Position numbers and translations under genes: made by a program. DNA of 64,000 bases, from assembly GCA_963931865.1 (NCBI GenBank), contig OZ007507.1, positions 13,619,950-13,683,949 of the forward strand, read 5' to 3'. This document shows, piece after piece, positions 34,111 through 46,617 of this stretch. The notes under the pieces were generated by a model, which saw only the letters and a list, made by a program, of their open reading frames with translations, was not told the DNA's origin and ran no database searches. Within the stretch, counting starts at the first letter, position 1; the number at the start of each line of letters is the position of its first letter. The stretch is from Axinella damicornis. Its lineage: Eukaryota; Porifera; Demospongiae; Axinellida; Axinellidae.

Positions 34111-34497
34111 ACACGATTGAGGTGAAGCTATGCTGTTCCTTCAGGAAGCCTCTAACTCAGTGTCTGGTACAAAAAGGAAGCAAAGTCGTTCGGTTCCAAG
34201 TTGACGGACGGGTAAGTATATCGTGTATAGTGTTTTTGTGTGCGTTCACTGTGTTGAGGTTTGCAAATGAGTGTTGCGTGTGTTGGGCTTTGTGGCCATG
34301 CCTGGTCTTCAATCTGATATATAAATACATAACTCCACAGGCTTCCTAGAATACCTAGATGCCTGCATGATGGTATTTTAGCAGACCAACAGCAAAGTAT
34401 AGTTTGTCAACTGGTTGTTAGTGTCACCTGTTGGGCTTTGTGGTTGTGTGGCTATCAGTCTGACCTATTGGGCTCTGCATGTGGTTGTGTGACTGTC

Positions 34498-34991
34498 TAG
34501 CCTCGTTCCCAGGCACACATTAATTGGGGAGAAGAGTGCCTGGTATCCACTGTTTGTGGCTCCCCAGGTTTTTGTAGGGAACTGTAAGCTACTGTCATAC
34601 TAGTCCGTGTTGCACGACCATACTTTACTGAAAGACGGGAGTCGTTTACATCTTCAAGATGTAGCTCTGTTCAGCCAAGCCATGCCATATGGCCTTGGTA
34701 CGGTCGGAAAGCCAACTGAGGACGAACAACTGACAGCATAATGGCAAGAATGGGTTTGTATGGTTACATACGGCCAGGTTGAATTTTCTGTGGATCTGTA
34801 TCGTGTTTCACGTCCACTTCAGAAAGGCATATTGCCGTCCGAAACCATGGCCTCGCATGATGCTGGAGTCGTATATTTTACCGAATATTTTTCCACGTTG
34901 TTTCAGCTTATGAATTATACAGCAAATGTAACAGAACTGCTAACGCATCCGTGAACAGTGGCGCTCTTCTCCCCAATTACCGAGCAAGGCT
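34498..34991. mobile_element. 494-bp fold-back element with internal frame
   Basis: It starts TAGCCTCGTTCCCAGGCA. The left arm ATTAATTGGGGAGAAGAGTGCC...CACTGTTT is mirrored by AACAGTGGCGCTCTTCTCCCCAATTA, ending in CAAGGCTC. The unique centre has a plus frame (34760-34954) with VEFSVDLYRVSRPLQKG and a stop inside the element. Confidence 0.6.
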
Positions 34992-35048
34992 CAGTCTTAT
35001 TTACCTGTTGGGCCTTGTGGTCGTGTGACTGTCAAGCTTTGTGAGGTG

Positions 35049-35363
35049 TAGCCTCATTCCCAGGCCTACCTGGTGTCCTAAGGGGGTGGGGCCCAACTGC
35101 AAATAAGTTTAAACACTGGCTGTTCATCATCCAGTTGGCTAGGTTCAAACGTTCCGAGACCTCAGACATATATAGCTTCATCTTGATCCAGGACCGGTTG
35201 AAATGACTACGGCCCCTGCCCCCTCTACGTCCACCTTGCATCCGCCTGACGTCACTCACGTTATGAATGATACCAGGCCTTCCCCGTTTTTCGCTGCTCT
35301 TCCACATCCGTGTATTATTTTCAATGTAAACAGAAAACGGGTAGGCCTAGTAACGCGAGGCTA
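35049..35363. mobile_element. 315-bp TAGCCTC-family element with internal minus frame
   Basis: It starts TAGCCTCATTCCCAGGCCTAC and ends GTAGGCCTAGTAACGCGAGGCTA. The unique interior is open on the minus strand, with MQGGRRGGRGRSHFNRSW and KMKLYMSEVSERLNLANW, which looks more like protein than random translation. Confidence 0.55.
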
Positions 35364-36242
35364 GTTTAGTGCATTTGTGTGGCCAAGTCTGATGCATATG
35401 CATGGTGTATGTTTGTTTTTCTCAGATGGTCTATCCCTTGCTATGCTCTGCACCTTCTGCTGTGTAGCTCGTGACAACACAACCAAAGCGGTGCTGGTAC
35501 GTACTTCAGCATTAGCCATGCATGCATGATCATGTCGACACATAGCTAGCCAGTTGTTACATATTTTCTACATGCTCTTGTTGCAGGAAATTTGTGATCC
35601 TCAGCAAGTTGCCACCAGCCACAACCACTGCTCATAGTTGGAGGTACCCCCAAAAGTTGACATCATGACTCAACCCTATACAAACGTGCCGAAGTAAGAA
35701 GCACTGCTGCATCGTTTTTTCTCTAAAAAGATTACTGTTTCTAATGTTCAGTTTACATGTGCGAATGGAGACTCTGGGTACTCCATGCAGACTTCCTCTG
35801 TACTGCATGGGTTTATATCTTTATCCCGGTTGAGTTGTGTGCGGTGACTCCTCTGTGCGAGTTTATCCCATTCCGTCAGTTGCATGAGTTGGTCGGCACT
35901 GGGTTTATGATTACCATTCCATCTGCGTCACTTGTAGTGTGTCATCATTCGTGTAATAAAAGATGGACACTCCCCCACTCCTAGGCATCCCCAGGCATAC
36001 CCAGCTTTATTGAGATCCGAGACACCTCTTACAAGCAAACCTGGACATCTCACCTCGCGAAACGTCAATCCCGTAAGCAGCAACAAACGATGAGTGACCC
36101 TCTCGCACATTTGCCAACTATGTCCTAGCTTTGAGGGGTACTCTGTCAATTTTTGTTAGCACGACAGTGAAAGTTTTTCATGTGGTTGCAATCCAATTGG
36201 TATCGCCAGATTCCAGTCACGAGTCCATGGCTTCACCCCACT

Positions 36243-36825
36243 TAGCCTCGCACCCAGGTGCGAAGGAGGGGGAAAGTGCGCCTGGTATCCACTGTTTGCG
36301 CATGCTCTTAATTTCCCGACATTCCGGGAATCCCGGATAAGACTGCATGTGTCATTCCCGTGGCTTGTTGACGTCAGATGTGTTCGTAACCGTATCACGA
36401 TTGTATTTTGTCAATAATGGCGACTTTTTGCAAGACCTAGACCAGGCTGTTTCGTACCTTCAGCGTCTTGAGTGTGCAGCGATGACCGAGCAGAGGGCAT
36501 CTTTGAAGTGAGTATACGAAGAGACTCTCGCTACGCATTGGTTTTAGTAAGTCGTTGTGTTATACCGTGATGTGAAGAGATGCCAGCGTAGTCAATGTAG
36601 TTTCATCCCTCATGTCATCGATGACAGACCAAGTTCCAAATGTGAGCGTGAAAGCTGCGATCATGTCTTCGTGGTTTCGTTGTGTAGTATAGACGTACAC
36701 CCGGAAAGTTTTGCGATGTCATCTGCATAAATCCATGTGGTTTTATGTAATTATTAAGCGCATGCGCAAACAATGGATACCAGGCGCTCTTTCCCCCTCC
36801 TCCGCACAGCCTGGTTTCGTGGCTA
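36243..36825. mobile_element. 583-bp fold-back element with exon-like interior
   Basis: Arms start TAGCCTCGCACCCAGG and share GAGGGGGAAAG, GCGCCTGGTATCCA and TTGCGCATGCG with the right side. The flanks CACCCCACT and AACCCCACT match at 8 of 9 positions. The interior contains a plus frame reading NGDFLQDLDQAVSYLQRLE then AAMTEQRASLK ending at a GTGAGT donor (about 36509). Confidence 0.75.
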
Positions 36826-36845
36826 AACCCCACTGAGAGAGAGGC

Positions 36846-36847
<2 letters not shown>

Positions 36848-36886
<39 letters not shown>
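36848..36886. repeat. G39 homopolymer
   Basis: 39 consecutive G residues, immediately beside the 36.2-kb fold-back element. Such tracts can form quadruplexes. Confidence 0.95.
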
Positions 36887-37159
36887 CTCCCTCTGCACTG
36901 CATTCCCACATTAATAGTTGTAGCTGAAGCCACCAGAACATCTTCACAGGTTGTGCTACACATGACCATGCATATGCATGCGTGGTAGCAATCAATACAT
37001 TAAGATTTTAACGTGTGTCTGTATGTGTGCATGTGTGTGAGTGACGGAAGTGGGATGTTTGTGGGGCGGGACTAGACTATAGTGACGCGCAACCTTCGTA
37101 CTTTAATTTATTTACTGAACCTCGAACTCCGCAAAGACTGTTCGAGAACATTGGGCTGG

Positions 37160-37500
37160 AATCCAGCTGGGGCTGCAAGCGGATGCATGCAATCGGGGAG
37201 CAGCAGTCGAAGCGGATGCAATCGGGGAGCAGCAGCCGAAGCGGACGCGATCGGGAGCAGCAGCTGAAGCGGACGCAAAGCGGCGAGCATGCAGCAGCAG
37301 CTGAAGCGGGCGCAATCGGGGAGCAGCAGCTGGAAGCGGACGCAAACGGGGAACAGCAGTTGAAGTGGATGCAATCGGGCCAGGGAGCAGCAGCTGATTC
37401 GAAGCTGACGCAAGCGGTGAGCAGTCAACGCAATCAGGGGGCAAGTGGACGCAATCGTGGAGCAGCAGCTCTGCACAGAGAGCTGTCCGGCGCCAGATTA
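37160..37500. repeat. GC-rich minisatellite (GGGGAGCAGCAG unit)
   Basis: Units of about 27-36 bp carry GGAGCAGCAG-TGAAGCGGACGCAATC. Open frames on both strands (Gln/Ser-rich or Leu/Pro-rich) come from the repeat itself. Confidence 0.8.
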
Positions 37501-37869
37501 CTCACGGTAGGCGAACGAGGGGGAAGTAGCTGAGCGAGCGAAGCTACTTGTACTAGCTAATCTTGCTTTCAATGCAGCAAGGGAATCATTGATTACTTGC
37601 CTTCTCACTCTCTCAACATAGATGATACTATGAAACGTACCTTTTGGAAAGGTTCTTCTCAAGCTTCCGAATGCAAGAGATGACTAGTAGTGCCCTTGCA
37701 ACTGTAAGTACTACATTGTATGCATTGCAATGTTTGTCTCCAAACTAACATCTAACCTAGCTAGATATTGTTCCTTGATGTTTCATGGATTAAGTGCTTC
37801 TTTTATCGTTCTCATGTATCAAACTTGCATTTTTATAATGTTCTGCGTACAATTTGTGTTGAGGTACAC

Positions 37870-39410
37870 CTTTTTGGTGCTTGTTTAAATCCTCCAGTGC
37901 TAATGTTACCCAGGAAACTGGTGTAACCTCAACACCACATTTAAAATGACTCCACTTAAAAGGTGCCAATTTGGCACTATTAGCTGGAGTCACTTGTATA
38001 AGGGCTTGGAACAACCCCCTTTCTAGTGCTGATTTAAATCCTCCGGTGCTATATCTAGCCATGAAGCTGGTATATTTCTACACCACTTAAGTGTTAAACT
38101 TACTATCTTGGATGTGTCCATTCAACACTCAAACCTAGAGTCACTGAGTGGACACTTGAAGGACACCTGATTTGGGTGTTAAAGTAACCCCTTCCTAGTG
38201 CTGATTCAAATCCTCCAGTGCTAAATCTACCCTTGGAGCGGGTGTATTTCTACACCACTTAAGTGTTAAACTTACTATCTTGCAAGTGTCAGTTCAACAC
38301 TCAAACCTAGAGTCACTGAGTGGACACTCGAGGGACACCTGATTTGGGTGTTAAAGTAACCCCTTCCTAGTGCTGATTCAAATCCTCCAGTGCTAAATCT
38401 ACCCTTGAAGTGGGTGTATTTCTACACCACTTAAGTGTTAAACTTACTATCTTGGAAGTGCCAATTCAACACTAAAGTGTTAAACTTACTATCTTGGAAG
38501 TGTCAATTCAACACTCAAACCTAGAGTCACTGAGTGGACACTCGAGGTACACCTGATTTGGGTGTTAAAGTAACCCCTTCCTAGTGCTGATTCAAATCCT
38601 CCAGTGCTAAATCTACCCTTGAAGCGGGTGTATTTCTACACCACTTAAGTGTTAAACTTACTATCTTGGAAGTGCCAATTCAACACTAAAGTGTTAAACT
38701 TACTATCTTGGAAGTGTCAATTCAACACTCAAACCTAGAGTCACTGAGTGGACACTCGAGGGACACCTGATTTGGGTGTTAAAGTAACCCCTTCCTAGTG
38801 CTGATTCAAATCCTCCAGTGCTAAATCTACCCTTGAAGTGGGTGTATTTCTACACCACTTAAGTGTTAAACTTACTATCTTGGAAGTGTCAATTCAACAC
38901 TAAAGTGTTAAACTTACCATCTTGGAAGTGTCAATTCAACACTCAAACCTAGAGTCACTGAGTGGACACTCAAGGGACACCTGATTTGGGTGTTAAAATA
39001 ACCCCTTCCTAGTGCTGATTCAAATCCTCCAGTGCTAAATCTACCCTTGAAGTGGGTGTATTTCTACACCACTTAAGTGTTAAACTTACTATCTTGGAAG
39101 TGTCAATTCAACACTAAAGTGTTAAACTTACCATCTTGGAAGTGTCAATTCAACACTCAAACCTAGAGTCACTGAGTGGACACTCGAGGGACACCTGATT
39201 TGGGTGTTAAAGTAACCCCTTCCTAGTGCTGATTCAAATCCTCCAGTGCTAAATCTACCCTTGGAGCGGGTGTATTTCTACACCACTTAAGTGTTAAACT
39301 TACACCATTTTAGAGGTGTCAATTCAACTCTCAAACCCAGAGTCACTGAGTGGACACTCAAGTAACACCTGATTTGGGTGTTAAACTTACACCCCATTTT
39401 TAACAGTGAA
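37870..39410. repeat. Satellite array, 176-bp and about 212-bp units
   Basis: Units begin near 38188, 38364, 38577, 38789, 39005 and 39216. They contain CCTCCAGTGCTAAATCTACC, CACTTAAGTGTTAAACTTAC and GAGTCACTGAGTGGACACTC. Longer units have an internal 36-bp duplication (AAGTGTTAAACTTAC...CAACACT). First units near 37870 are more diverged. Confidence 0.9.
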
Positions 39411-39414
39411 CCCT

Positions 39415-39870
39415 TCTACCTGCGACTGGTCAAATTGGGGTTCCATGGACCCATGGAACTCCTCTGCCTGCAATTGGTCAAATTGTGGTTCCATGGAACC
39501 CATGGAACCCATCTACCTGTGTTTGGTCAAATTGGGGTTCCATGAAACCCATGGAACCCATCTACCGGCGACTGGTCAAATTGCGGTTCCATGGACCCAT
39601 GGAACCCCTCTACCAGCGATTGGTCAAATTGAGGTTCCATGGAACCCATGGAACTCCTCTACCTGTGTTTGGTCAAATTGGGGTTTCATGGAACCCATGG
39701 AACCCTTGTAACCCATCTACCTCGGACTGGTCAAATTGGGGTTCCATGAAACCCATGGAAACCATCTAGCTACCTTCAATTGGTCAAATTGGGGTTCCAT
39801 GGAACCTGTGGAAGTCCCTGTAGACCTACCATGCACTGGCCAAATTGGGGTTCCATAAAACAAATGGAAT
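39415..39870. repeat. Short tandem array with palindromic TTCCATGGAA
   Basis: About nine units of about 48-60 bp contain CTGGTCAAATTGGGGTTCCATGGAA followed by CCCATGGAACC. The array shares its unit with 32630-32725. Overlapping Trp/Asn-rich open frames are repeat-coded. Confidence 0.85.
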
Positions 39871-40199
39871 CCTGACCTGCCAAAGGGGGTAATGCCCAGG
39901 GAACACCATTTATAGATGTGCCACTGGTCTAGACTTTCGGTAGTTCTTTGGCAGCTGGGGTAGGTGGTCCACTAAAATAATTAAGGTACATAATGCTTGC
40001 ATGGCCTACTAAGATTCTGACTACACCGTCGTGATCACTGTCGTGCAGTGACCCAAAGGAATAATTTTGGTGCTGAAACTCACGCACTTTGTTGGTGGAG
40101 TTACAGCACGTTTGTTTTCCTGTCGGCTGCCATCACTTGCACTTGCTTCGACTTTTTTGGTAGTGTAGCTCTTAGGAAAAGATTATGACCACACCATCG

Positions 40200-40690
40200 T
40201 GATCATTGTCGAAGGATAACTAGAGGTGTTCATAGAGCTCATACCCTGCGTGGAACGTCTGCAGGATAGAGTACAGCTACACTTTGCCGGACGCTCCATC
40301 TACATGTGCTATCGCACATATACTGTGCTAATTGGGATGCATGATAGTAATAACTTGCTTATCATTGCCTTAGCTATCATGTCATCACAATAATCAGTGA
40401 CTGTTCAACGAACCAGATAGAACCGTAACATAATAATGGTTTCCATTACAATGAATTTCAGCAACAGCATATATAGCTATATGCACAATATTGTAAAAAG
40501 CTGAAGCCAGGCTTTGATATCCCGATAATATCAGAATATCCACCGTGTTCATGTATGGCCGTGTCCAAGGTGTGGGAGTCACCGACTGTCGTATACTATA
40601 TAGTACAATGGCTTTCTGATAGTGAAGCTAAAGAGGTGGGGCCAAATGTTACCAGGAAATAGATGGAAAAACCAGCCACAACAACAGCCA
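40200..40690. repeat. Dispersed repeat, inverted relative to 4750-5165
   Basis: The partner blocks (AACTAGAGGTGTTCATAGA, GTATGGCCGTGTCCAAGGTG, AGAGGTGGGGCCAAATGTTA) are listed with the other copy. Confidence 0.7.
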
Positions 40691-40699
40691 CGACATCTG

Positions 40700-43600
40700 T
40701 GAAGTAGCTAGTGACCAATTGCAGTCTACCATCAAGTCTGCTCGAGATGTGACCTACCAATGCCGGAGTACCTGGTTTGAGGATACGAAAGGGCTGTACA
40801 TCAAGCAGCAGCTCCTGGGTCTCAATTGCTGTCACATGCACCAGTTGCCTCACGAACTAGATCCAGAGCTATAGACCACAATAATTACGTGATTTCTGGG
40901 TACATGCCTCGTATTAGCATATGATGCTATTGTGTGTATCATATTGCAGAATTATTCTAGAAAAAAATCTACAACAACATACTTATCAACCAGTAGATCA
41001 CCCTAATTGGTGAAAATGTAGTGTATAGTGTGAAACGAGCACCAGTGAGCATCCATGATTGCAAGTGCAGTCTTGCATGGTCCAGTGCAACACATTTCGT
41101 AAGGGGCCATCCATGTAAAGCCTTGGTGGCTTGGTGACATGTGAAGCAAATATTAGCAACACAAGCACAGCAGTTTTACTTCTGGAAGTGCTCGGCTATT
41201 AATGGTAAATTTCCCTTATGCAAGGTAGCAATCAGTGACATGAAGGCAAAGGAGATCCATGTAAACGTAGGGGAGCATGCCTAGATTTGCTGGTGCAAAT
41301 CTAGGCAGATGTATGAGGAACTCAGCGTTATAGTTTAGGACGTCTGTGGTTTATTGACTTGTCCGCATGCAAAAATTAAACATGCGAAGTCTCTCATAGT
41401 AAACCTCCCACCCACGAACATTTCCGTTCTTACCGACTGTAATTAGTTTTAATGATAACCAACGGTAAAATAGGTAGGTGTATACCTTAGGAGAGTCTCT
41501 TTTCGACGTGTCCACGAACTGTCCAGTCGTAACGCCTATAGTCGAGATCGTTCGCACGACAAGTATTCAGACGCAATCTGTCGCTAATGTCCAGTCACAA
41601 TAGTTTGGATCACAATTACTCAGAGCTGGAGAGCTTACTGCTGCTCATGTCCCGTCAGTACTCAGCTGAAAAGAAGTCAACTGTGCGTAGCACAGAAGTC
41701 CGTGTTGCAAAGTGGTTCGTAATTAATTCCTTCGCCCTTAATTGCGGTCTCAGTCGTAACGTTGATGAGATCGTTCGCACGACAATTCCTTTCGGTGTTC
41801 AGACGCTATCTGTCGCCAATGTCCAGTTTGGATAGTTTGGATCACAATCACTCAGAGCTGGAAAGCTAATGTATATCGTTCGTACCAAGTACTCAGCTGA
41901 AAAGAAGTAATGTCCTGCCAACTGTGAGTCTGTGCATACAAGTTCGAGTAGCGGTTCGTGATTAACTGGTTCCTTCACCCTTTGCGGTCTCAGTCGTAAC
42001 GTCGACGTCTAGCCGAGATCGTTCGCACAACAACGGTGTTCAGACGCGCTAATATCCCGTCACGATAGTTTGCATCACAGAGCTGCTGGTACTAATGTCC
42101 CGTCAGTATCGTTCGCAAAACAAATCCTTCAAGTAGCTACTCAGCTGATAATGTCCTTTCACAGGAGTCAGAGTTGCCAAGTGGTTCGTGATTAATGGGC
42201 CCTTCTCGGTCTCAATTCCATAATATTATGTCCTTTCACAGGAGTCAGAGTTGCCAAGTGGTTCGTGATTAATGGGCCCTTCTCGGTCTCAATTCCATAA
42301 ACACACTTGGTGCACGGTCCACGTAGCTATATAGGCGAAAGTACAAGCGATAGTATAGTCTAGGTGAAATGGCTGACCCAATTTCAATGCAGTATATATA
42401 CAATAGCGCAGGTGACCTTGTGGTAAAGCGCAACTAGCCAATCAGATCAGATTGGGCTTGCTTTGCATGCATGCAGTGGACACATGGTGTGCTCTGATTG
42501 GTTAATCGCAAGTTAACGTTGACCACTAGCAGATTTGTGGAGGTAGAAAAAGAGGGAAAAGGAAATTGTAATAGAGAAGTGTGCCAAACTAGATTGATCA
42601 CCTGAACTTGGCTGAAACAGTCACATTGAAGACAGAAAGTACTGGGTGGGAGTCTCTATGAAGTGTGCATGCATGTGATAAGTTTTATGTGTAATATTAA
42701 TGCAAATTGGTTGAAGTTAAATAATGATTACATAATGTTGTTTTGATTGTAATGATCTCATTTGTTGCTGAACTATACCTTATTTTGTGCATTTGGTTTA
42801 TAATAATTATTAGGTTTTACCTGTTGGTCTGCTGAGTTTGCAGGTTTTACCTGTTGGTCTGCTGGGTTTGCAGGTTTTACCTGTTGGTCTGCTGGGTTTG
42901 CAGGTTTTACCTGTTGGCCCAGTCTGCTGGGTTTGTATCACATGTTCTGAATAGCACTGTTTCCACACCACCATAATTAGCTAGGTCATGTGTTTTGTAC
43001 CTATACAAGCTGACAATTATTATTCATGCTTTGCGGTTGCTTGCACCATATTTGCACAGGCTATTTGCTCCTAACGGTGAGTGCGAATATAGTTAGTAAT
43101 CAGCCACGCTATAGATAAGTGCCACAGATGCATTAGAGAGAATTGCACCACATGTCACCATCTCAGCATAGAAGAACAAGTCTCGCTTTTTGTATTCCCA
43201 CTTCAATGATAATTATGCGATGCACTTGAAACATTACTTCACTTCTGACGGCTGCATGCATGGTTGTAGCTATAAAGTTCACTGGAGCTAGCACAGGAAC
43301 AGAAAGCACTGTTACAAGAAGGAATGGAAAGGTAAGCAACAAAAGCGTCGGAAAGACCAAAACAAGATATGATTATAGCATCTGCTGCCAGGTATATAGC
43401 TGTACGTACATGCATATATTAATTTGAAATGTCTGTTTCTCACTGCCGGTCTAATTACAAGGTTCCAGTCCAATCATACCTGGTCCACACTGTTTATAAT
43501 TACCAGACCATTAATTTAGAACAATAAATTCAGACATTAAGCTTCATTAAAGAGTGTGCAAGTACATGTGCTACTTATACCATAAGCAATTAATGCTGTA
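40700..43600. other. No gene recognised; local tandem repeats
   Basis: 41480-42120 holds three diverged repeats around ATGTCCxGTCACxATAGTTTG. A 77-bp unit is directly repeated at about 42150-42301 (CAGGAGTCAGAGTTGCCAAG). A 30-bp unit (GGTTTTACCTGTTGGTCTGC) repeats four times at 42814-42935. A small inverted pair with CCAAT motifs lies at 42428-42520. Confidence 0.6.
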
Positions 43601-43642
43601 GCAAGCTGATTGGTGAATAAGTGTGCAAAAAGGTAATAGCAT

Positions 43643-45762
43643 GGATAAATAGTTTGTTAGCAACAGTGTAAAGTTGTAGCAACTAAAAGACCACACCCAC
43701 TATGAAGCATGACATTGAGGAGGCTATAATCCACCAATAGAAGTTGTCATGCATCTCGGATTTTATTGTTGGATTCAAGTCACGTGGTTTAAAATTTGCA
43801 TTCCGAGTTAGAATCACACAAGCACCTGTGGATTGAAGGTCCTATAGCTACAAAGGAGGCAGGACAAGACCACTTGTCACTTGATCTACTCGAAATCATT
43901 AACTTAAAGTATTAGTTAGAGCATGTAACCAAGGTTTCTTAGCTGTATAGTAACCGAGTGGTGAGTGGTGCGTATAGTGGCTGAAGCCAGACCACTAAAT
44001 GACCGAGGCGGAGCCGAGGTCATTTAGTGGTCTGGCTGAAGCCACTGCGCGCCACGAGGGTTACTATACAGCTAAGAAACCTTGGTTACATGCTCTAACT
44101 AATTTAGAAAATTTAGAGACCTGTGGGTAGGTCTCTAACCCAGTTAGAGACCTGATGGTGGTTCCTACACTATATAGGATACTCATTAAGGCTACACACA
44201 TCAAAGCTCGAATATTCAAAAAAATTCTAAGTATACAGGGTGTGCATGTACTTGCGTTTAATTGGGGCACCCTCATAAAGTGGATATTTGCAGTTGTATA
44301 ATTATAGTACATAATTAGTAGAGTTGACTGTTATATATCATGGCTTTGCCAACATTTAACAAGGCCAAGTTGCACAGAATCTACAAATGTGGCTGCAAAT
44401 TGAAGAATGGAGAGTGGTAGAGAGTCTGATCTTTGGAGAGTCCTGGTTGGAGGCAGGTGATGGGCCATTTCTCGGGTTTTAAGTGTAAATGGGCCTATAA
44501 AACAGTGCTCTCACCTTGTATCTTGAATTCCAGTGTTCATGGCTGATTGTTCTGCTGGAGCGAGTTACCATTGCCTGTGCACATATTCTGTAGTTAGAGT
44601 CACGAATGTAGAAAGTATGGTCGTGTGCGCTGCAGTTCTGTGTGAAGTTTTGAGCATGGGAACCTTATCTAGGGTATGTTAATGAAACTGACCTCCAATG
44701 ACCAGTTGGTAAATAGGATACCAAAACAACTACATGATATAACTTACACAGAGCAATAGAAAACCTCTGTGGCTGTATCACCTAATTACTACTGCCTGAT
44801 TCTTGAGATCAAAGTGGGATGTGTTTGCAGGCTTTTTGCTCTGGCTGATATACTCTGCAAAGTCACAAAGACCGTGGTTTTCAGTGTTTATAGAGGCTAA
44901 TTGAATAAGACAATGCTAGATCAACTTCAACGATCAGACCCACGATAGTATCACATCTGTGAAGGAGCCACTGCATAAGTTTGGGTTTCTCCCTACAGTA
45001 TTTCTGGGAAGCACAACTGTTACCATGGCAGCTCCAAACAGCCCCCATACAGGAAACCCTCTGCAAATAATTAGCTGCAATCACTAGTTCCAGATGATGA
45101 TATCACTATTGGACATACTCCCTGCTACTTCTTACCCCATGCAGTCAACAATAATAGAATGCTGGGTACGTATACTTGCCCCATGGAAGCTCTGAACTAC
45201 AAGTTGGCTTTTTGGACACTATTACCCCATTGGATGTTCCACAACAGATTTGACAACATTTCAAATATCCAATTGTAGTGAGGCAGGGGAATGACATACT
45301 GGTAGTGACAGACCTTGAGAAAGTGTTGTCAATGGTGTCACAGAAAACAGCGACATAAATGCACGCTACAAATAGTAATAGGACTACAGTGGGACAGTTT
45401 TCAACTTTATTGTCTATGGTATGCACTCCTGCTCCAATATTGCAGTACCAACTTTTCATTGCCAAGTTATTGGTATAATTAATAGCATGGCTATGAGTGC
45501 AATTCAGCATTAATAATAAATTGCATGAGGCAAAGCAGAGCGCTATATGGTCCAGTTGCGAGTGCTATTACAGCCAAAATTGCACGAGCAGTCATGCTAT
45601 TACTTGCATGCTGGACTGTTGTGAAAGACTTTCCACCACATGAACGCTGTGCCATATATATAGCGCTATAGCCTCCTCAATGTCATGCTTCATGCCAGTG
45701 AAAATTAAGTGTGGTCCTTTAGTTGCTACAACTTTACACTGTTGCTAACGAACTGTTTATCC
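43643..45762. mobile_element. Candidate 2.1-kb element with 90-bp terminal inverted repeats
   Basis: 43643-43729 (GATAAATAGTTTGTTAGCAA ... GACATTGAGGAGGCTAT) matches 45668-45762 in reverse complement. Between them lie a degraded palindromic MITE, the 43.9-kb palindrome and unannotated sequence. No target duplication or transposase was found. Confidence 0.5.
43914..44100. mobile_element. 187-bp imperfect palindrome
   Basis: AGTTAGAGCATGTAACCAAG and GGTCTGGCTGAAGCCAC are mirrored around GAGGCGGAGCC. Arms are nearly perfect except at the GAGTGGTGAGTGGTGCG/GCGCGCCACGAGG segment. Confidence 0.8.
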
Positions 45763-45930
45763 AATAAGTAAGTACAGGTACTAAATTATCATTAGATTTG
45801 AAGCTATAGATACACTTCCATGCATTCTTGTACTTACAACAGAAATAATATCTGATGTTGTTAACAACCTGGTCAAAGCAATAGGATATTGATGAATGGA
45901 TTGTAGACAGCAATGCGTATACGAGAAAGC

Positions 45931-46242
45931 TAAGGGATCTTTCACAATTCACGATTACGTCATTCGGTGATGTGGGGGGGGGGTCCCGCACTGTGACGCT
46001 AAAATACACATGCCCGTGGAAGTCGAATCTGTCAACCATCAACGTGGAGATCAATGACTCCAGTTCACTAAAAATCGCTCTGCTACTCCGATCTTCAATC
46101 ATGCAGGACACAATTCATCATGTGAGGAAACGGTGGGATTCCTCGTGACGCTAAGGGGGGGGGGGGGGGGGGGTACTTTCAAACGTCACAATGACGTACA
46201 ATGACGTAACCTGCGGAAAAAATAAATTGTGAAAGACCCCTA
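45931..46242. mobile_element. MITE with G-tracts
   Basis: TAAGGGATCTTTCACAATT is mirrored by AATTGTGAAAGACCCCTA. Internal TACGTCAT/ATGACGTA motifs and G-runs (G10 near 45975, G19 at 46155-46173) also face each other. Confidence 0.6.
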
Positions 46243-46617
46243 ATGACATCACCTGACATTTTTGGTGAACAAGGTCAGGGGCAAGTGCTAGTGGAAAACT
46301 CGGAAACGACAAAAACGGAAACGAAAACTGAAGCGAAAAAGAATGCGGAAAATGTATGGTACCAGGACTGGACTGACCAAACACGTTTTACCGACAGCAA
46401 ACACCACCAAACTCACCAAAGATACGAAATGTTGTCCAGTCCAGCTCTATCTTATGAATTGTATATTTCCGAGAGGTCAAAGGTCACGTTCATATTAGAG
46501 ATCGCGATATTGAGAAACACACAAGGGAGTGTGGTCAGGGCCACTCGTTCCCAGTCCCCGCCCAGCTTTTCCACCATGTGTAGCCACACCCCCCCCCGGG
46601 GTTGCATACTATTCATG

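Noticed and set aside
37108..37533. Gln/Ser- and Leu/Pro-rich frames on both strands
   Set aside because: Products of the GC-rich minisatellite; no splice sites or start context.
37870..39410. Regular repeat array considered as CRISPR
   Set aside because: Units are contiguous satellite copies without unique spacers, in a eukaryotic context.
39406..39769. Trp/Pro-rich open frames of about 100 codons
   Set aside because: They are translations of a 48-60 bp tandem repeat and overlap in two frames.
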